64,000 bases of DNA from CALOBA01 sp942491465 (GCA_942491465.1 CALOBA010000050.1:1-64000), one strand, 5' to 3'; positions 18,481-29,395 are shown, counted from the stretch's first letter. Notes: generated by a model from the letters alone, not told the origin. Program-made: numbers and translations.

Positions 18481-20352
18481 CTCAGGTAAAGCGCCCGGCC
18501 CTGGTAGCGCTGGCCGAGGGACTCCTGCATGGTGTTGATGAGGATGAACGCTTCCTTCAGATGACCGCGCTCCAGCGGCGAGAGCTGCTGCGGCTCGAGG
18601 AAGTTGTCGGCGCTCTCGCCGCGGCGTAGCTGCTTGGCCTGGTGGCGCATGCGCAGGGTGTTGATCAGCTCGAAGGCGTCGGTGAGGTTGGCGCCGCCGT
18701 CGCGGCTGAGCGCGGTGGTCTCGGCGGCGGTCTGCAGGCGCTCGATGGTGTTGATCTCGGTCAGTCCCGCCGACAGGGCGTAGACCCGAGCCAGGTCGAT
18801 GATGGGCACGGTGCCACGGTGTTTGATGTCGACGGTGCGGTCGTGGTCGCCGCCGTGGATGAGCACGAAGTTGCGGAAGAACCCCAGCGGCGGGCGGTGC
18901 TTCAGCGCGTTGGCGGCCATGTAGGCGATGTAGATGCCGTTCTTGTTCGACAGCTGGATGACCCGCTCCTGCAGCTCGCCGAACAGGCCTTCGGGGTCGT
19001 GCACGGCGCGCAGATCAAAGAATACGCTGGAGAGCATCAGGGCCATGGGCTCCGGGCGCTTGATCCAGTTGGTGAAGTACTTGGTCCAGATCCGCAGGGG
19101 CTGACGCCACCTGGGGTTGCGCGCCATGACGTCACCGGGGCAGTAGATGTAGCCGCAGGCGTTGAGGCCGTCGTTGACGCGCTCGGCCAGGGCCTTGAAC
19201 CATTCGTCGTCGGCGTCGGTCATGTGATCGGCGATCAGCAGCGCATTGTCCTGATCGGAGTGGGACGACTGCTCGCGCCGACCCTGGGAGCCGCCGGCGA
19301 GCCAGGCGTAGGGCACCGGCGGCGGGCCGAGTTCGGCCTCGGCCAGCTCGATCAGCCGCAGCGTAATGGCGTCGGTGACGGCGCTGATGGCCTGCCCGAC
19401 GTGGTTGGCGGTGGCGCCGCTGCCGATCAGATGGACCTGCAGCTCCGGGATGCGGCTGCTGATGGCCTGCAGGGTCTCCAGCGAGTCGGCCTTGTGGATG
19501 TCGCCCACCAGATAGACGGCGTTTGCACTCTGGAAGGTGGTCAGGTCGGTGGTCGAGAGCACGCCGATGAGCGCGCGCTCGCGCATCACCGGCAGGTGAT
19601 GAACGTTCAGCCGCGTCATCTGGATCAGCGCCTGAAAGCCCAGGGTGTCGGCATCGATGGTGGTCAGCCGCTCGGTCATGATCTCGCGCACCGGGCGGTC
19701 GGTGGGCAGGCCGGCGGCGACGCAGCGGCTGCGCAGATCGCGGTCGGTGATCATGCCGGCCAGGCGCTCGCCGTCCATGATCATCAGCGACGACGTGCGC
19801 AGCTCGGACATGATCCCCGCCGCCTCGCGGATGCTGGTGTCGATGGTGGCGGTGATGGGCGCGCGCCGCAGCAGGTCGCCGGCATTGACCGTCATCAGCC
19901 CGGTGCCGCCGGCCGGGGCCTCGGTGACCACGTCCAAGGCCTTGCGCAGGCGCTCGGAGACGGACTGCTCGAAGTGCTCGGCAAAGGCCGGGTTGGCCGC
20001 GCGCAGCCGGTCCATGGCCGTGCAGGGCAGACTGGTAGACCAGGGTATCCTCGGCGGTGTGGCAAGCGTAGCTCAAGGGCGGCTCGCCGGTGCGGCACGG
20101 GGCCTCGAACAGGTCGCCTTCGGCGAGCTTGCCGAGCAGCTCCCCGGCCTCGTCGCGCAGCTCCACGGCGCCGCGGCGCAGGATGAAGAAACTCGACTCG
20201 TCGCCGTCCTGCTCCGGCGGGAACGCTGCCCCCCGGCGCAGGTAGCGCACCGAGAGCTGACGCGGCAGCCGGGCCAGGTCCTGCTCGGGCAGTTGGTCGA
20301 ACGGCGGATGGCTGGCCAGGAACTCCTGGATCTCGATGAGTTCGACGTCCAT
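18414..20352 (-). CDS. DUF294 nucleotidyltransferase-like protein with cNMP-binding and CBS domains
   Basis: Predicted signal-transduction protein of about 640 residues. An N-terminal cyclic-nucleotide-binding-like domain (FFILRRGAVELRDEAGELLG) is followed by two CBS motifs (SLMIMDGERLAGMITDRDLR and HLPVMRERALIGVLSTTDL). Then comes the DUF294 nucleotidyltransferase fold with GGSQGRREQSSHSDQDNALL, whose GS and D-x-D pattern is preserved. A substrate-binding-like C-terminal domain closes it. The frame changes near 20025 between the cNMP and CBS parts. The last 24 or so codons are translated from the REP array, whose unit supplies TGA at 18414; the natural C-terminus ends near QRYQGRAL. It is divergent from parA. 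Confidence 0.8.
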
Positions 20353-20578
20353 TCGGTGGGGCACCTCGGGGTGGGTTGGGGCACGGGAGCGCGCCTGGAC
20401 TGGGGTATTTACCGCAAAGGCGCCCAAGACGCAAAGGGGGGAGCCGAATACCTGAGGCCCACGCCCCTGATGCATCTTTGGCGTTGCACCGGTATGCTTC
20501 ACCCATGCGCGCTCCTTCGACAGCACTCCCCTGCCGACCCGGTTCGGCCCCCTATCGGCATGCCCCAAGGGGCACCCG

Positions 20579-21214
20579 ATGAGCATCATCGCCATCGTCG
20601 GCAACAAGGGCGGTACCGGCAAGACCACGCTGGCCCTGAGCCTGGCCGCTGGACTGGCCCGGCGCGGGGCCGCCGTTGTCATCATCGACGCCGACCCGCA
20701 GCAATCGGCCTACCAATGGCGACTGACCGGCACCGAAGACAACGGGCTCCCGGCGGTGGTCGCCGCGGCCATGGGGCTGGAGAAGACCGTCCGCGCCATG
20801 GCCCCGGTCCATGAGCATGTGGTCATCGACTGCCCGCCGTCGATCAAGGCGCCTCAGGCCGAGCAGGCCCTGCGCCTGGCCCGGATCGCCCTGGTGCCGG
20901 TGCAGCCCTCGCCCATGGACCTGTGGGCCACGACCCACATCGCCCGTGTCATCGAGCGGCTGCGCCCGGACAACCCGGGGCTCAAGGCGCACATCGTCAT
21001 GAGCCAGCTGGAGCCGCGCACCACCCTGTCCCGGCTGATGCCGCAGGCCGCCGCGGAGCTGGACCTGCCCGTGGCCCGCGCCGGCATCCGCCGCCGCTCC
21101 ATCCATCGCCACTGCGCCCTGGAAGGCCGCAGCGTCTTCCAAGCCGGCAAGCGCGGCGCGGAGGCCGCCGCCGAGATCGACGACCTGATCGCGGAGATCC
21201 TCACCGATGACTGA
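20579..21214 (+). CDS. ParA-family ATPase (possible McdA-like positioning ATPase)
   Basis: ParA/MinD-type P-loop ATPase, 211 residues, short and without an N-terminal DNA-binding domain. The deviant Walker A NKGGTGKTTLALSLA (residues 9-23) includes the signature Lys, and VVIIDADPQQSA and HVVIDCPPSIKAPQ are the A' and B motifs. Such small ParA proteins bind DNA non-specifically as dimers and position cargo on the nucleoid. There is no parB or origin nearby. The next gene overlaps by 8 bases and encodes a small disordered basic protein, the arrangement known for McdA/McdB carboxysome-positioning pairs and similar orphan ParA systems. Chromosome partition is unlikely because the gene stands far from any such locus in view. 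Confidence 0.85.
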   Translation: MSIIAIVGNKGGTGKTTLALSLAAGLARRGAAVVIIDADPQQSAYQWRLTGTEDNGLPAVVAAAMGLEKTVRAMAPVHEHVVIDCPPSIKAPQAEQALRLARIALVPVQPSPMDLWATTHIARVIERLRPDNPGLKAHIVMSQLEPRTTLSRLMPQAAAELDLPVARAGIRRRSIHRHCALEGRSVFQAGKRGAEAAAEIDDLIAEILTDD

Positions 21215-21530
21215 CAGCAACCGTACCAGCGACCGCCTGCTGAACTCCATCCGCAAGGCCAAGGAGGCCGACGACACCCCGGCCGCGTCGGCCGACAGCG
21301 CCCCCGCCGCCAAGACCCCGCGCCGGACGGCCCCGCGCAAGGTCGCCACAAAGAAGGCGAGCCCAAGGCGCAGCACGGGCGCCGCCACCAAGCGAGCCAG
21401 CGCGAAGCCGGCTGCGGCAGCGGCCACGACCCCGGCGGTCAAGCACCGGCTCGCCGCGGTCATCACACCCTCGGCCCCGCCCGCGCACCCCGATCCCTAC
21501 AGCCGCGGCGGACGCGTCTGGCCGGACTGA
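21207..21530 (+). CDS. Small basic disordered protein, ParA partner (McdB-like?)
   Basis: A 107-residue protein dominated by Ala, Lys, Arg, Pro and Thr, with H1-like stretches (RKVATKKASPRRSTGAATKR) and no predicted fold. It ends in YSRGGRVWPD, with a Trp two residues before the last. A conserved C-terminal Trp is described for proteobacterial McdB proteins, which recruit cargo and stimulate the partner ATPase. Its start lies inside the parA reading frame, so translation is coupled. The N-terminal TSDRLLNSIRKAKEADDTP could be the ATPase-contacting segment, which in ParA partners is typically a short basic N-terminal region. Cargo could be carboxysomes, storage granules or another body; no cargo gene is in view. 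Confidence 0.6.
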   Translation: MTDSNRTSDRLLNSIRKAKEADDTPAASADSAPAAKTPRRTAPRKVATKKASPRRSTGAATKRASAKPAAAAATTPAVKHRLAAVITPSAPPAHPDPYSRGGRVWPD

Positions 21531-21568
21531 CCCGCGAGCATGGCGAGAGGGCCTGACCGACTGCGGGA

Positions 21569-22021
21569 TCAGCGCTCCCGCTCGCTGGCCCCGCTCATCC
21601 CGCTCATGCCTTCGGGATTGCCCGGGTAGGGGTAGAAGTAGACGCGCCCGTCCGGGGCGACGCGAAAGTAGCCGCGCTGGCCCCCCATGGCGGAGATACC
21701 CTCCACCTGCTCGGTGGCGGACTGCATGCCGCTCATGCCGACGGGCCTGACCAGGGCCGCGGGATCGGCGTCGGTGTCGGTGGCGTCGACATGGACGCTG
21801 GGGTAGAGGAGGACGTCGCCGTTAGGGGTGCGGCGGAACTCACCGGCCATGCCGCTCATGGCGGACATGGCGTCCTCGACGGTCATCGACGCCGGCGGCG
21901 CGTGCGCCGGCGGCGGATGCGGCGGCGGTGGCTCATCGGCGATGCCGGTGCCGGTGATCGCCGCCAGGGCGATGGCGAGGCCGATTGACGGTTTGCCGAG
22001 GTATGGGGTCGGTTGGCTCAT
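21569..22021 (-). CDS. Exported Met-Gly-Ser protein, short form
   Basis: A 150-residue protein of no family I know. An N-terminal signal ends near GTGIA-DEPP, followed by a Pro-rich linker. The rest has two copies of a short cassette, GEFRRTPNGDVLLYP and GYFRVAPDGRVYFYP, separated by Met-Ser-Gly words (AMSGMAG, GMSGMQ, GMSGMSGA at the end). The same cassette is present three times in the long Met-rich protein at 27329-28873, so the two are related. It is the last gene of the molybdoenzyme cluster. An AGGAG site lies ahead of the ATG at 22021. Location is probably periplasmic or cell-surface. Confidence 0.7.
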   Translation of the reverse strand: MSQPTPYLGKPSIGLAIALAAITGTGIADEPPPPHPPPAHAPPASMTVEDAMSAMSGMAGEFRRTPNGDVLLYPSVHVDATDTDADPAALVRPVGMSGMQSATEQVEGISAMGGQRGYFRVAPDGRVYFYPYPGNPEGMSGMSGASERER

Positions 22022-22085
22022 GGGTAGCTCCTGTGTCGGTGGCTTGGGGGGGTGCCCCTGGTCAGCAACTCGGATGCAGCGGTTT

Positions 22086-22859
22086 TCACCGCCAATGGCT
22101 CGGGTCGGCGGTTTGCCGGCTCGGCGCCGTCGGCTCCGGACCGGCCGCACCGCCATCGCCCCTCGGGCGCGGCTCGTGCAGGACCTCGGCGAGGAGGCTG
22201 CGCAGCTCGTCCAGATAGGCGGCGGTCAGGGCCGCCAGCCCGGCGTAGAACGGCGAGCGGCTGCGGCAAGCGACGCGCTCGGCAAAGGGCTCGATCCAGC
22301 GCAGCAGGTGCCGATCCATGAACGTCGCGGCGTCCTCCAGCGAGCCCGACCGCTCCTCCTGCGCCATCAGGTAGGCGACGAACTGGAGCTGGTGGACCAG
22401 GTGGTCGTCCGGGCGCTGGCGCCAGTCGGGTACGGCGAGGCCATGGCGGCGGTACCAGTCGCGGCAGGCGAACATCGGCCCCTGCATGGCCAGGTTGTCG
22501 GGGTCGAGCCAGACCGATTCGCTCGGCGCCGCACGCAGGCCGTGGGTCAGATAGATATCGGCATAGTCGGCAGCCAGCGCGTCCATGGCCGCCTGGTCCG
22601 GGCCGGGGTCGCGGCCGTCGCCCTGCCGCACGATCTGCTCCAGCCCGGCGCGGAACAGGTCGAGCGCCGAGCGCGAGCGCTCCCGCTCCAGGCACAGGCC
22701 GAGCAGCTCGCCAGTGTCGATACGCTGCAGGCTGATCAGCAGCTCGCGGTCGATCTCACCCTCGTGCAGCGTGGCCAGGATGCTCAAGTCCTCGGCCACG
22801 GCGCCGCGGAACCGGGTCAGCAGGTCGGTGTCCGCCTGCGCGGCAGTCGCCTCAGCCAT
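22086..22859 (-). CDS. TorD/DmsD-type chaperone for the molybdoenzyme
   Basis: All-helical cytoplasmic protein of about 257 residues. YLTHGLRAAPSESVWLDPDN and QEERSGSLEDAATFMDRHLL, then WIEPFAERV, are typical of the TorD/DmsD/NarJ family. These proteins bind the twin-arginine signal of a molybdoenzyme and hold export until the cofactor is in place. The start (MAEATAAQ, 22859) overlaps the end of the Fe-S subunit gene by 8 bases. Its presence beside a Tat-signal-bearing catalytic subunit supports that subunit being functional. The C-terminal 30 residues are Pro-Gly-rich and probably disordered. Confidence 0.8.
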   Translation of the reverse strand: MAEATAAQADTDLLTRFRGAVAEDLSILATLHEGEIDRELLISLQRIDTGELLGLCLERERSRSALDLFRAGLEQIVRQGDGRDPGPDQAAMDALAADYADIYLTHGLRAAPSESVWLDPDNLAMQGPMFACRDWYRRHGLAVPDWRQRPDDHLVHQLQFVAYLMAQEERSGSLEDAATFMDRHLLRWIEPFAERVACRSRSPFYAGLAALTAAYLDELRSLLAEVLHEPRPRGDGGAAGPEPTAPSRQTADPSHWR

Positions 22860-23585
22860 CGTCGAGCTTACCCTTGTCATGGGGGATAAAGACGATGGAC
22901 GGATCGGTCAGGGCCGGGTCGGCGAAATTGCGCACCGCCCGCACGGGCCGGTCGTTCGGGCCGATGGCCTTGGTCTCCCAACTGCCGTCGCGCAGCCGGT
23001 CGATGGGGCCGATGTCGAGCACGCGCATCATGCAGGCCATGACGCAGTAGGGCTTGCGCCCGGCCTCGATCTCGTCGATGCAGAGGTTGCACTTGGAGAC
23101 GATGTTCTGCTCCGGGATGAACTGGGGCGCGCCGTAGGGGCAGGCGGCCTCGCAGCGGCGGCAGCCGATGCAGAGCGTCGAGTCGATATCGACCACGCCG
23201 TTGTCCTCGCGCTTCCAGATGGCGCCGGTCGGGCAGGTGGGCAGGCAGGCCGGATAGGCGCAGTGGTTGCAGGAGGTGTTGACCTTGTAGGCGTAGACCT
23301 CCGGGAAGCGGCCGCCCTCGATGTACTGCACGCGGCGGAAGCGCGGCCCCGGCGGCAGGCCGTTCTTGTCCTTGCAGGCCAGCTCGCAGGCCCGACAGCC
23401 GATGCAGTCGACGTTGTTGTGGACAAAGCCGAGCTGCTGTTTCGGGACGACCGAGGTGTAGATCGCCTGCTTGCGGCGCTCGGCCGTGGGCTGGACGTTG
23501 CCGCCGGCTTGGGCGAGCTTGGTCGGCCGGGACGGATCGACTGCGCTGGGCGCACCCGGGGATGGGTCTTGGTGGTGTCGGCCAT
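22852..23585 (-). CDS. DmsB-like four-cluster ferredoxin subunit (one frameshift)
   Basis: Electron-transfer subunit of a DMSO-reductase-family enzyme, about 244 residues. Four Cys groups are visible: CIGCRACELACK, CNHCAYPACLPTCP, CIGCRRCEAACPYG and CNLCIDEIEAGRKPYCVMAC, as expected for four [4Fe-4S] clusters. The start MADTTKTHP at 23585 joins the main frame only if one C is added to the CCCC run near 23560, so a homopolymer error is likely. No Tat or Sec signal is present, so export would rely on hitchhiking with the catalytic subunit. The genes on either side are the catalytic subunit (80 bases upstream) and the chaperone (overlapping). Confidence 0.88.
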
Positions 23586-23665
23586 CGGTCGCTTATCTCC
23601 GGCAGATGGTTCAGGCTCCCGCGCGGGAGACCATGCAAGTATTCGCTCTCGGCGTTTTAGACCAA

Positions 23666-26251
23666 TCAGCCGTCACGCCGAAACACATGGGCGCGGGCCG
23701 TGGCCAGGCGGTCCCAGCCCGGGCGATGCTCCAAGTCGGTCTTTTGGATGTTGCAGAGCACGGTGTTGTAGGCGAAGGCCCCCGCCGGACTCGGCTCATC
23801 CAGGGTCAGCATGTCCGGATTGCCGGCGCGGTCGATGCCGTTCTCGTCGAGGTCGATCCAGGCGCCCTCGTGCAGCACCAGCACGCCGGGCATGCAGCGT
23901 TCGGTCACGTAGGCCGGCACGACGACCTTGCCGCGGTCGTTGAACAGCATCACCGTATCGCCGCTACGGATGCCCAAGCGACGGGCATCGGCGGCGTTGA
24001 TGGTGACCTCCTGCTCGTAGGTCTCGCGCAGCCAGGCGCAGTTGTTGAAGATCGAGTGCGTGCGCCAGCGCGGGTGCGGCGACACCAGATGGAACGGATG
24101 CTTGCGGGTCTTGGGGCTGTTCAGCGATTCCCAGGGCTCGATCCACTTGGGGATGGACGGGACGTGGTAGCCGTACTTGGTCTTCGGCCAGTCGGCGATG
24201 TTGGCCAGCTCCGTGGACAGGATCTCGATCTTGCCGCTGGCGGTCTTGAACGGCTTGCCCTGCTCGATCTGGGCACGGAAGGCGACATGGGGCTGGTTGA
24301 GCTGGAACTTGTAGACGCCGTGGCGCTTGAATTCGTCCCAGCTCATGCGCACCCCCTGGTGCGCCATGACCTTGTTCTGCCACCAATCGCGCAGATAGGC
24401 GTCGTCGACCCGGTCGGGGTCTTTCCAGTAGTCGCGGGTCGCCTTCGGGTTGTAGCGGCGGGCGAGGTCGTCGCCCTGGCCGGTGCGCTCGCCGATGCGG
24501 TAGGCCAGCTCGGTGAAGATCTGAAAATCGGTCTTTGCATCGCCCAGGGGCTCGATGACCTTGGGCCGATGGATGTAGTAGTGGCCCTTGTACCAGGGCA
24601 GGGCCACGTCGTGGCGCTCGAAGTGGGTCGCCACCGGCAGCAGCACGTCGGCATAAAGACCGGACGGGGTGATGGTCGAGTCCATGCAGACCACCAGGTC
24701 CAGCTTGTGGATGGCCGCGATCTCCTTGTTGATGTTGGTGAGCTGGTTGAACCAGTCCGAGCCCTGCCAGAAGATGCCGCGGATGTTGGGCACGACGCCG
24801 TCGCGCTCGTCCTGCCGCGGCCACAGGCCCGCCTCCTCGCGGCTGACGTTGGGATAGTTGTTGACGATATGCGCCCAGCGGTCGGACTTGATGGACGAGA
24901 ACCAGATGTTGGCGTTCTCGTCGTAGGGGTAGGCGATACCCTCGGAATGCCAGGCCTTGCCGACGCCCTCCGCCGAGCCGCCGAGCACGCCGATGTTGCC
25001 GGTCATGGCCTGCAGCGCGGCGGCCATGCGGCTGTATTGCTCGCCGTAGGCGTTGCGCCCCGGCGCCCAGCTCGCCTTCAGCGCCGCCGGCTTGGTGCGG
25101 GCGTACATGTCCGCCAGGCGCTCGATGTCTTCCGCCTTCACGCCGCAGATGCCCGCGGCCCAGGCCGGCGTCTTCGGCGTGCCGTCGTAGCGACCCATGA
25201 TGTAGTCGCGGAAGTTCTCGCGACCGTTGGCGCTGTCGGCGGCCCAGTCGGGCATGGTGCCGGCGTCCATGCCTGCGCAGAAGCGGTCGATGAAGGCCTG
25301 GTCCTGCAGGCCCTTGGCGAAGATGTAGTGGGCCATGCCGGCGAGCATGGCCGCGTCGGTATTGGGCCTGATGGGTATCCACCAGGCGTCGTAGACGGCC
25401 GCCGAGTCGGTGTACTGCGGGTCCACCAGGACGAACCGGCAGCCGCGCTGCTTGGCCAAGCGCATGTAGTAGAAGGTGTTGCCGCCGTGGAAGGTGTAGG
25501 CCGGGTTCCAGCCCCACATGATGATCAGCTTGGAATGGGCGAAGGCGTCGTCCTCGTTGCCGTCCTCGATGGTGCCGAAGGTCCAGCGTGAGCTTTGCGT
25601 CGTGCCCTGGTAGGACGGCACCGACCAGCTGCTGGTGCGGCAGCCGAACATGCCGAGAAAGCGCCCGAGCAGGCCCTCGATCTGATCGGACTTGTGCAGC
25701 ACACCGAACGATGCGCCGGCGTAGCTCTGATCGAGCAGGGCCTGGGGGCCGTACCGGTCGCGGATCTCGATGGACTTCTTGGCCACCAAGTCCAGCGCCT
25801 CGTCCCAGGAGACGCGCTTGAACCGACCCTCGCCGCGCCGCCCGACCCGGACCATGGGGTAGAGCAGGCGCTCCGGGGAATACAGCCGCTGCCGATAGGA
25901 GCGCCCACGCAGACAGGCACGGACCTGGGGCTCGGCCTCGGTGTCCTTGCCGAAGCTGCCGCCCTGCTGATAGCGCCCGTCATCGGTGGACAGGCGCACG
26001 ATCACATCGCCCTTCTTGTGCGCCACCAGCATATGCCGCGAGCCGCAGTTGTGGGCGCAACTGGTGACCATGGTGGTCAGCGTGTCGTCGCGCGGATAGG
26101 GCCCATAGGCAAAGCCTGCCGCATCCCGGCTGCGCAGCAGGCCGCCGACCCCGGCCAGCGCCGCAACCCCGGCGGCACCCGCCTTGAGAAAGCCGCGCCG
26201 GGTCAGATTCAGCCGGTGCTCGAGGGGCTTGGTATCGACGGTGTTGGGCAT
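23666..26251 (-). CDS. DMSO-reductase-family molybdopterin catalytic subunit
   Basis: Mo-bis-MGD oxidoreductase, 861 residues, DmsA-like. The twin-arginine signal LTRRGFLKAGAAG is at about residues 16-28. The N-terminal iron-sulfur motif reads CAHNCGSRHML...RACLRGRS; in DmsA-type proteins the His is normally the third Cys, so this cluster lacks one usual ligand. SYAGASFGVLHKSDQIEGLL and the SSWSVPSYQG stretch cover the region that carries the metal ligand, probably Ser, but this cannot be settled by eye. Molybdopterin-binding segments include IIMWGWNPAYTFHGGNTFYY and DLVVCMDSTITPSGLYADVL. No NrfD/DmsC membrane anchor gene is nearby. Substrate unknown; S- or N-oxides, including methionine sulfoxide, are possible. 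Confidence 0.88.
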   Translation of the reverse strand: MPNTVDTKPLEHRLNLTRRGFLKAGAAGVAALAGVGGLLRSRDAAGFAYGPYPRDDTLTTMVTSCAHNCGSRHMLVAHKKGDVIVRLSTDDGRYQQGGSFGKDTEAEPQVRACLRGRSYRQRLYSPERLLYPMVRVGRRGEGRFKRVSWDEALDLVAKKSIEIRDRYGPQALLDQSYAGASFGVLHKSDQIEGLLGRFLGMFGCRTSSWSVPSYQGTTQSSRWTFGTIEDGNEDDAFAHSKLIIMWGWNPAYTFHGGNTFYYMRLAKQRGCRFVLVDPQYTDSAAVYDAWWIPIRPNTDAAMLAGMAHYIFAKGLQDQAFIDRFCAGMDAGTMPDWAADSANGRENFRDYIMGRYDGTPKTPAWAAGICGVKAEDIERLADMYARTKPAALKASWAPGRNAYGEQYSRMAAALQAMTGNIGVLGGSAEGVGKAWHSEGIAYPYDENANIWFSSIKSDRWAHIVNNYPNVSREEAGLWPRQDERDGVVPNIRGIFWQGSDWFNQLTNINKEIAAIHKLDLVVCMDSTITPSGLYADVLLPVATHFERHDVALPWYKGHYYIHRPKVIEPLGDAKTDFQIFTELAYRIGERTGQGDDLARRYNPKATRDYWKDPDRVDDAYLRDWWQNKVMAHQGVRMSWDEFKRHGVYKFQLNQPHVAFRAQIEQGKPFKTASGKIEILSTELANIADWPKTKYGYHVPSIPKWIEPWESLNSPKTRKHPFHLVSPHPRWRTHSIFNNCAWLRETYEQEVTINAADARRLGIRSGDTVMLFNDRGKVVVPAYVTERCMPGVLVLHEGAWIDLDENGIDRAGNPDMLTLDEPSPAGAFAYNTVLCNIQKTDLEHRPGWDRLATARAHVFRRDG

Positions 26252-26324
26252 GGCCTTTTCTCGTTTTGGTACGACGGTTGGCAGACGGCGAGGACCGTTC
26301 AGTCTCGGCAGTGATGCATCGGGG

Positions 26325-27107
26325 TCAGGGGCGCAGGAATCGGGCCTCGGACGCGCTGGGGCGGTCTTTCGCCCAATCCGGGACAGCATCGCCGCTGCCG
26401 GGCCAGGGGTGACGCGGGTAGGGGTAGACCATCAGATACCAGGCCCGGCCGCCGTGACAGCCGAAGCAGACGTCGGGGTCCCGCGCCGCTGCGGCCTCGA
26501 TGGCCTCGGGCTTCAGGTAATTGACCTGGTGGCGATTGCTGCGGATCGCTGCATGGCAGATCAGGCAGTTGAATTGGAACGGGGCTCCGGTCTCGCGCCA
26601 ATCCCCCGGGGGCACGCCCATGACGGCGGCATTGTGTCGGCCGTGGCAGAGGAGGCAGACCTTGGGGTCTACATGCTTGCGCTGGATCAGCGTCGGATCG
26701 GCGTCGGCTGTCGATCCGGCGGTCTCTTCTCGCGGATCATTGCCCCGGTGGCAGGTGTTGCAGCGCAGGTCCATGACCTGCTTGGCGTAGTCGGTGACCA
26801 GATGCCGGCGATGGAAGGTCTCCTGCTCACCCCGGTAGGTGCCCAAGGTCTGATACCAGGCCAAGGTCTTGGCGGTGCTCAGCCCGGCCGGGGTCTCGGC
26901 GCGGACCCGGCGCTCGAGGATCTCCTGGTGGCACACCAGGCACTGCGCGTCGCGAGCGGTCTCGATGGCGGGCTTGAAGTGAATCGGGTCCCAGCGCGCC
27001 GCGTCGTAGCCGCGGGGCTGCGCGCCGGCCATTGGCGATGCCGCCAGCCCTATCGCCGCCAACATCATGGTGGTCTTGGTGACCAAACGCTGCCGCACTG
27101 TGCTCAT
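26325..27107 (-). CDS. Pentaheme cytochrome c
   Basis: Periplasmic multiheme cytochrome, 260 residues. A Sec signal ends at PMAGA-QPRG. Five CXXCH haem-binding motifs are present: CLVCH, CNTCH, CLLCH, CLICH and CFGCH. Extra His residues (FHRRH, NRHQVN, RHNA) could be distal ligands. There is no transmembrane segment after the signal. The gene lies between the Met-rich repeat protein and the molybdoenzyme, 73 bases ahead of the latter, so it is the likely electron donor or acceptor that replaces the missing quinone-linked anchor. I do not recognise it as NapC, NrfH or NrfB. Confidence 0.85.
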   Translation of the reverse strand: MSTVRQRLVTKTTMMLAAIGLAASPMAGAQPRGYDAARWDPIHFKPAIETARDAQCLVCHQEILERRVRAETPAGLSTAKTLAWYQTLGTYRGEQETFHRRHLVTDYAKQVMDLRCNTCHRGNDPREETAGSTADADPTLIQRKHVDPKVCLLCHGRHNAAVMGVPPGDWRETGAPFQFNCLICHAAIRSNRHQVNYLKPEAIEAAAARDPDVCFGCHGGRAWYLMVYPYPRHPWPGSGDAVPDWAKDRPSASEARFLRP

Positions 27108-27328
27108 GCCCAGGCTCCCATCAACGGGTAAGCGGACGCGAGCCACGGGACTGCGCCCTGAAAAACGGATGACCGATGCGCCGACGCATCGCCACGTTCG
27201 TCCTACCTGGTGCTGCTCCCCACCGCCGCTGCGCGGTTGTGGGACCGGCAGCGGGGATTTCCGCACCTCCCTGTGCATCTGTCGCCTTGAAGTTTCAGGC
27301 CAGCCCGAGGGGCCGACCCGTCAGGCGA

Positions 27329-28873
<1,545 letters not shown>

Positions 28874-28941
28874 GGTTTTCCTCGTCATGGTTGATAGCTT
28901 TGATGGTGCCGTAGGCTCACGGCGCAGGCTCGCCAGCCGGG

Positions 28942-29277
28942 TTAGCGGTGTAGGTTCCGCAGGTCATAGGGCCCCGTCATCCCCGGCCGATCGAATGGGG
29001 TGTACCAGTTGCCCTGGTCTTCTAGGAATCTCATGCTCTTCGGATAGGGCTTATCGATGCCGCGCAGGGCCTGCCGGTACCAACCGCGATCGTGCTCGAC
29101 CTTGAGCAGCGACGGTGCCTCGGCCGGTCGCTCCCAGGGCTTAGTGCCGGCGACCGGCAAGTCGCCGGCCGCAACCAGCCGCCCCAGGCCCAGCATTAGC
29201 CCAATAAACCCCATCAGCCCAAGGCCAAGTAGAATGGCCCGTCGCGGCAGCGTCGACAACCGATAACTGTTCATCAT
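28942..29277 (-). CDS. Small single-span membrane protein of the molybdoenzyme cluster
   Basis: A 111-residue protein with one membrane helix near the N-terminus (AILLGLGLMGFIGLMLGLGR) and a hydrophilic tail of about 75 residues. The tail has HDRGWYRQALRGIDKPYPKS and FLEDQGNWYTPFDRPG. It has no haem or Fe-S motif. It is the first gene of the minus-strand cluster and could anchor the multiheme cytochrome or molybdoenzyme in the membrane, since no conventional anchor is present. I do not recognise a family. The start may be either of the two adjacent ATG codons. Confidence 0.6.
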   Translation of the reverse strand: MMNSYRLSTLPRRAILLGLGLMGFIGLMLGLGRLVAAGDLPVAGTKPWERPAEAPSLLKVEHDRGWYRQALRGIDKPYPKSMRFLEDQGNWYTPFDRPGMTGPYDLRNLHR

Positions 29278-29395
29278 TCGGCCCTTAAACGGGAGATTTG
29301 CCCCTTAACGACAGACTCGGTCGCCCCGGTCGCAGTCTCGTTCTGGAATGAGGTACTCGGATTCAATGCTTAGCAGGATGCGCGCCAGAGTCACC

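Noticed and set aside
17020..18629. Long Pro/Arg-rich open frames across the 83-bp array on both strands
   Set aside because: They arise because the GC-rich unit has few stops and rotates through frames. They show no conserved domain and follow the repeat period exactly.
20400..20445. Possible second IR element near CCGCAAAGGCGC
   Set aside because: Only one arm is clear; similar words occur near 58290 on the other strand, but no complete element can be drawn.
20579..21530. Plasmid or chromosome partition locus
   Set aside because: No ParB, no parS-like repeats and no replication gene; the small partner has no helix-turn-helix.
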